Shown: positions 4,993 through 7,663 of the stretch, one piece after another | Position numbering within the stretch: position 1 is the stretch's first letter | Layout: the number at the start of each line of letters is the position of its first letter | Assembly: GCA_945952355.1 (NCBI GenBank) | Contig: CAMFIW010000117.1 | Location: 1 to 7,663 of the forward strand | Direction: 5' to 3' | Source of the DNA: an uncultured Phenylobacterium sp. | GTDB lineage: Bacteria > Pseudomonadota > Alphaproteobacteria > Caulobacterales > Caulobacteraceae | DNA length: 7,663 nt | The notes under the pieces: generated by a model | The model's database searches: none | The model's input: only the letters and a program-made list of their open reading frames with translations | What the model was told of the DNA's origin: nothing | Position numbers and translations under genes: made by a program

Positions 4993-6471
4993 ATGAAGAT
5001 GGAGCGCCTGCCGCCGGTGAAGACCAGCCTGCGGCCCAGCAACCATCCCTACCTCAATGGGGCCTGGACCCCGTTGCACGAGGAGGTCGACGCGACCGAC
5101 CTCGAGGTGATCGAGGGCGCGATCCCCGCCGATATCGACGGCATCTATGTGCGCAACACCGAGAACCCGGTGCAGCAGCCGCTCGGCCGCTACCACCCGT
5201 TCGACGGTGACGGCATGATCCACCTGATCAGCTTCAAGGACGGTCGCGCCGACTACCGCAACCGCTTCGTCCGCACCCGCGGCTTCGAGGCCGAGCAGGA
5301 GGCGGGCCAGTCCCTGTGGGGCGGGCTGATGGACGGCCCCGAGGTCTCGCTGCGCCCCGGCTTCGGCGCCCATGGCGGCATGAAGGACGCCTCCTCCACC
5401 GACGTCGTGGTGCACGGCGGCAAGATCGTCTCGACCTTCTACCAGTGCGGCGAAGCCTATTGGCTGGATCCCGAGACCCTGGAGCAGGGCGGGGTGGCGA
5501 GCTGGGGTCCGCTGGACGGCGTCTCGGCCCACACCAAGGTCGACGAGGCGACCGGCGAGCTGTTGTTCTTCAACTACTCCAAGCACGCCCCCTACATGCA
5601 CTACGGCGTGGTCGATAAGAGCGGGAAGCTGGTCCACTACGTGCCGGTGCCCCTGCCCGGCCCGCGCCTGCCGCACGACATGGCGTTCTCCGCCAACTAC
5701 TCGATCCTAAACGACCTGCCGGTCTTCTGGGACGCCGAGCTGTTGAAGCGCAACGTCCACGCCGTGCGCGAGCACCGAGGCATGCCCTCACGCTTCGCGG
5801 TGATCCCCCGCTACGGCCAGACCGCCGACATCCGCTGGTTCGAGGCCGATCCGACCTACGTCCTGCACTTCCTCAACGCCTATGAGGACGGCGACGAACT
5901 GATCATGGACGGCTACTTCCAGGAGAAGCCGACCCCGCGCCCCCTGGCCGACGCCCCGGACGGCTACGCCCACATGATGGGCTTCCTCGACGAGCATTCC
6001 TTCCGCTCGAAGCTGCACCGCTGGCGCTTCAACCTGAAGACCGGCGAGACGCGCGAGGGCCATCTCGACGACCGGATCCTCGAGTTCGGCATGTTCAACC
6101 AGCGCTATGCCGGCAAGCCCTATCGCTACGCCTATTCGACGACCACCAAGCCGGGCTGGTTCCTGTTCAACGGCTTCGTGAAGCACGACCTTCAGACCGG
6201 CGAATCCTGGGCGCTCACCCTGCCGGAGGGCCGCTTCGCCAGCGAGGCGCCCTTCGTGCCGAGGCTGAACGCCAAGGACGAGGACGACGGCTATCTCGTC
6301 AGCTTCATCATCGACGAGAACGAGAACCGCGCCGAGTGCGTGCTGATCGACTGCAAGCGCTTCGCCGACGGTCCGGTCTGCCGCATCGCCCTGCCCCACA
6401 AGATCAGCAGCGGAACCCACAGCGTCTGGGCCGACCGCGCCTTCATCCGCGACGGCCAGATCGCCGGCTAG
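4993..6471 (+). CDS. Carotenoid cleavage oxygenase family protein
   Basis: A 492-residue non-haem iron oxygenase of the carotenoid/lignostilbene cleavage family. These enzymes split a conjugated C=C bond with O2 to give two carbonyl products. Family landmarks appear in order: YVRNTENPV (52-60), YHPFDGDGMIH (67-77), NRFVRT (90-95), and the four iron ligands H180 (SAHTKVD), H228 (PHDMAFS), H292 (LHFLNAYEDGD) and H476 (GTHSVW). Of the three second-shell glutamates, E364 (LEF) and E418 (SEAPFVPR) are seen. The first position appears to be Gln151 (YQCGEAYWLDP). No signal peptide or membrane segment is evident, so it is probably cytosolic or membrane-peripheral. The start at 4993 follows from the ribosome site and the promoter. 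First gene of a three-gene operon. The family is certain; whether the substrate is an apocarotenoid, a stilbene or something else cannot be read from the sequence. Confidence 0.93.
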   Translation: MKMERLPPVKTSLRPSNHPYLNGAWTPLHEEVDATDLEVIEGAIPADIDGIYVRNTENPVQQPLGRYHPFDGDGMIHLISFKDGRADYRNRFVRTRGFEAEQEAGQSLWGGLMDGPEVSLRPGFGAHGGMKDASSTDVVVHGGKIVSTFYQCGEAYWLDPETLEQGGVASWGPLDGVSAHTKVDEATGELLFFNYSKHAPYMHYGVVDKSGKLVHYVPVPLPGPRLPHDMAFSANYSILNDLPVFWDAELLKRNVHAVREHRGMPSRFAVIPRYGQTADIRWFEADPTYVLHFLNAYEDGDELIMDGYFQEKPTPRPLADAPDGYAHMMGFLDEHSFRSKLHRWRFNLKTGETREGHLDDRILEFGMFNQRYAGKPYRYAYSTTTKPGWFLFNGFVKHDLQTGESWALTLPEGRFASEAPFVPRLNAKDEDDGYLVSFIIDENENRAECVLIDCKRFADGPVCRIALPHKISSGTHSVWADRAFIRDGQIAG

Positions 6472-6495
6472 TCGCCTCACCGAACGAGTTTGCAC

Positions 6496-7254
6496 ATGGA
6501 AATCAAGGATAGCGTCGCCCTGGTCACGGGCGGCAACCGCGGCATCGGCGAAGCCTTCGTGCGCGCCTTCCTCGCCGCCGGCGCGGCCAAGGTCTATGTC
6601 GGCACCCGCGAGATCGCCAACGCCCAGCATCTGGTCGACGAGGGCCAGGGCAAGGTCGTCGCGGTCCAGCTCGACGTCAGCAAGCCCGAACAGATCGAGG
6701 CCGCCGCGGCCCAGTGCCAGGACGTCAGCATCCTTGTGAACAACGCCGGCCAGTTCTCGATGCAGACCCTCTTGAAGGCGCCCGACCTCTCCGCCGCGCG
6801 CGCGGAGATGGAGATCAACTATTTCGGGCCGCTGGCCATGTGCCGCGCCTTCGCGCCGATCCTGGCCCGCCATGCGCAGAGCGCCATCGCCAATGTGCTG
6901 TCGGCCGGCGGCATCGTCGCGGTGCCCGGCATGGGCGGCTACAGCCCGTCCAAGTTCGCCGGCCGCGCCATGTCGACCTGCCTGCGGGCGGAGCTCGCGC
7001 CGCAGAACACCTCGGTCACCGCCCTGATCGTCGGCTCGGTCGACACCCGCATGGCCAGCCACGTGGAGGGCTTCAAGGAGACGCCGGCCACCATCGCCGA
7101 GGCCGCGCTGAAGGGCATCCGCAAGGGCGCCGACGAGGTCGACACCGACTTCATGGCCGTGGACGTGCGCGCCAACATCGCCCGCGATCCCAAGGGCTAC
7201 GAACTGCAGATGCGCCGCTCGCTGTCGGGCGAGCGCGTAACCACCGGCCGCTGA
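6496..7254 (+). CDS. Short-chain dehydrogenase/reductase (SDR)
   Basis: A 252-residue classical SDR, an NAD(P)-dependent oxidoreductase acting on alcohol/carbonyl groups. The cofactor motif TGGNRGIG (11-18), LDV (59-61), NNAG (82-85), structural N108, and catalytic S136, Y149 and K153 (YSPSK) are all present. The stretch after the first motif (VYVGTRE), the INYFG segment and the C-terminal ETPATIAEAALKGI resemble the SDR_c7 group of conserved domains, whose substrates are poorly known. The common PG motif after strand 6 is VG here (179-180). It starts 24 bases after the oxygenase stop. The ribosome site is weak, and a TTG two codons upstream (6490) is an alternative. It probably reduces or oxidises a product of the oxygenase; that link rests on operon context only. 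Confidence 0.92.
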   Translation: MEIKDSVALVTGGNRGIGEAFVRAFLAAGAAKVYVGTREIANAQHLVDEGQGKVVAVQLDVSKPEQIEAAAAQCQDVSILVNNAGQFSMQTLLKAPDLSAARAEMEINYFGPLAMCRAFAPILARHAQSAIANVLSAGGIVAVPGMGGYSPSKFAGRAMSTCLRAELAPQNTSVTALIVGSVDTRMASHVEGFKETPATIAEAALKGIRKGADEVDTDFMAVDVRANIARDPKGYELQMRRSLSGERVTTGR

Positions 7255-7256
7255 GC

Positions 7257-7261
7257 GAGGA
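7257..7261 (+). promoter_or_regulatory. Ribosome binding site of SnoaL-like gene
   Basis: GAGGA is 7 bases before ATG 7269, in the 14-base gap after the SDR stop. It fixes the start of the last gene; the same frame is open much further upstream inside the SDR gene, but that part is only a shadow. Confidence 0.7.
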
Positions 7262-7268
7262 CGCCCGC

Positions 7269-7655
7269 ATGACCCCCCAACAGTACCTGGACTTCGCCGA
7301 GCGCTTCGTGGGCGCCATCCAGACCGGCGACACCGCCACCGTCCGCGCCTGCTACGCGCCGGACGCCAAGCTCTGGCACAACAACGACGGCATCGAGCAG
7401 ACCGTCGACCAGAACATGAAGGTGCTGGACTGGTTCATCCGCACCCTGCCCGACCGCAACTATCGCGTCCTTCGCCGGGAAGCGTTGCCGGACGGCTTCA
7501 TGCAGCAGCACATCCTGGAGGCCACCCTGCCCGACGGGACCAAGTGGGCCATGGACGCCTGCGTGGTGGTGCGGATGAAGGACGGCGTCATCACGCGCCT
7601 AGACGAGGACATCGACAGCGCCCAGTCCGGCGCCGTGCGCTGCCACGGGCGCTGA
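7269..7655 (+). CDS. SnoaL-like / NTF2-family protein
   Basis: A 128-residue cytoplasmic protein with the alpha+beta cone layout of the SnoaL-like/NTF2 family. It has helix 1 (about 3-18), GDTATVRACYAPDAKLWHNND (20-40), a central helix with NMKVLDWFIRTLP (49-61), then strands ending in DACVVVRMKDGVITRLDEDIDSAQ (96-119). Relatives include polyketide cyclases, ketosteroid isomerases, small dehydratases and non-catalytic binding proteins. Polar pocket candidates are H37, N38, N39 and D40, the QQH at 79-81, and the DEDID acidic stretch (112-116). No signal peptide is seen, unlike the NTF2-fold protein at 4379-4843. Last visible gene of the operon, 14 bases after the SDR; the stop is 8 bases before the window end, so the operon may continue. 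The family is clear; the reaction is unknown. Confidence 0.87.
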   Translation: MTPQQYLDFAERFVGAIQTGDTATVRACYAPDAKLWHNNDGIEQTVDQNMKVLDWFIRTLPDRNYRVLRREALPDGFMQQHILEATLPDGTKWAMDACVVVRMKDGVITRLDEDIDSAQSGAVRCHGR

Positions 7656-7663
7656 ACCACCTT

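Noticed and set aside
4056..5042. 328-codon minus-strand ORF
   Set aside because: It spans the thiolase end, the real minus-strand NTF2-fold gene in another frame, and the divergent promoter; low-complexity translation.
5788..7062. 424-codon minus-strand ORF
   Set aside because: Antisense to both the oxygenase and the SDR genes, each with complete active-site motifs; no recognisable domain of its own.

Overview
This is a GC-rich bacterial window in which most coding codons end in G or C. The gene content is a Ser/Thr kinase with a TPR-type tail, a thiolase, a carotenoid oxygenase, an SDR and two NTF2-fold proteins. One promoter resembles the Caulobacter housekeeping consensus. Together these suggest an alphaproteobacterium, perhaps Caulobacterales or Sphingomonadales. 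That placement is inference, because no phylogenetic marker gene is present.

Layout. Positions 1-404 hold no convincing gene, but they contain several inverted repeats and one doubtful basic ORF whose stop overlaps the kinase start. Positions 405-3014 (+) encode a membrane-anchored Hanks-type Ser/Thr kinase with a helical-repeat C-terminal half. Its architecture is that of kinases usually paired with ECF sigma factors, but no sigma factor gene lies in this window. Positions 3154-4362 (+) encode a thiolase-superfamily enzyme with a complete fold but two altered catalytic motifs. It converges on a small exported NTF2-fold protein at 4379-4843 (-) that resembles limonene-1,2-epoxide hydrolase. 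A 149-bp divergent promoter region follows, with a 9-bp direct repeat, a palindrome and a plausible promoter. It leads into a compact (+) operon: carotenoid cleavage oxygenase (4993-6471), SDR oxidoreductase (6496-7254) and SnoaL-like protein (7269-7655). Gaps between these genes are 24 and 14 nt.

How the genes may work together (inference). The oxygenase would split a conjugated double bond in an apocarotenoid, stilbene or similar compound to give carbonyl products. The SDR would reduce or oxidise one product, and the SnoaL-like protein could isomerise, hydrate or bind an intermediate. The thiolase relative could act on a CoA-linked fragment, and the exported NTF2 protein could bind or process a related compound in the periplasm. 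The kinase appears to be a separate signalling unit.

The points most worth a second look are the altered active sites of the thiolase, the oxygenase and the epoxide-hydrolase-like protein, the HAD motif in the kinase, and the divergent regulatory region. No tRNA, rRNA, CRISPR array, insertion sequence or clear intrinsic terminator was seen.
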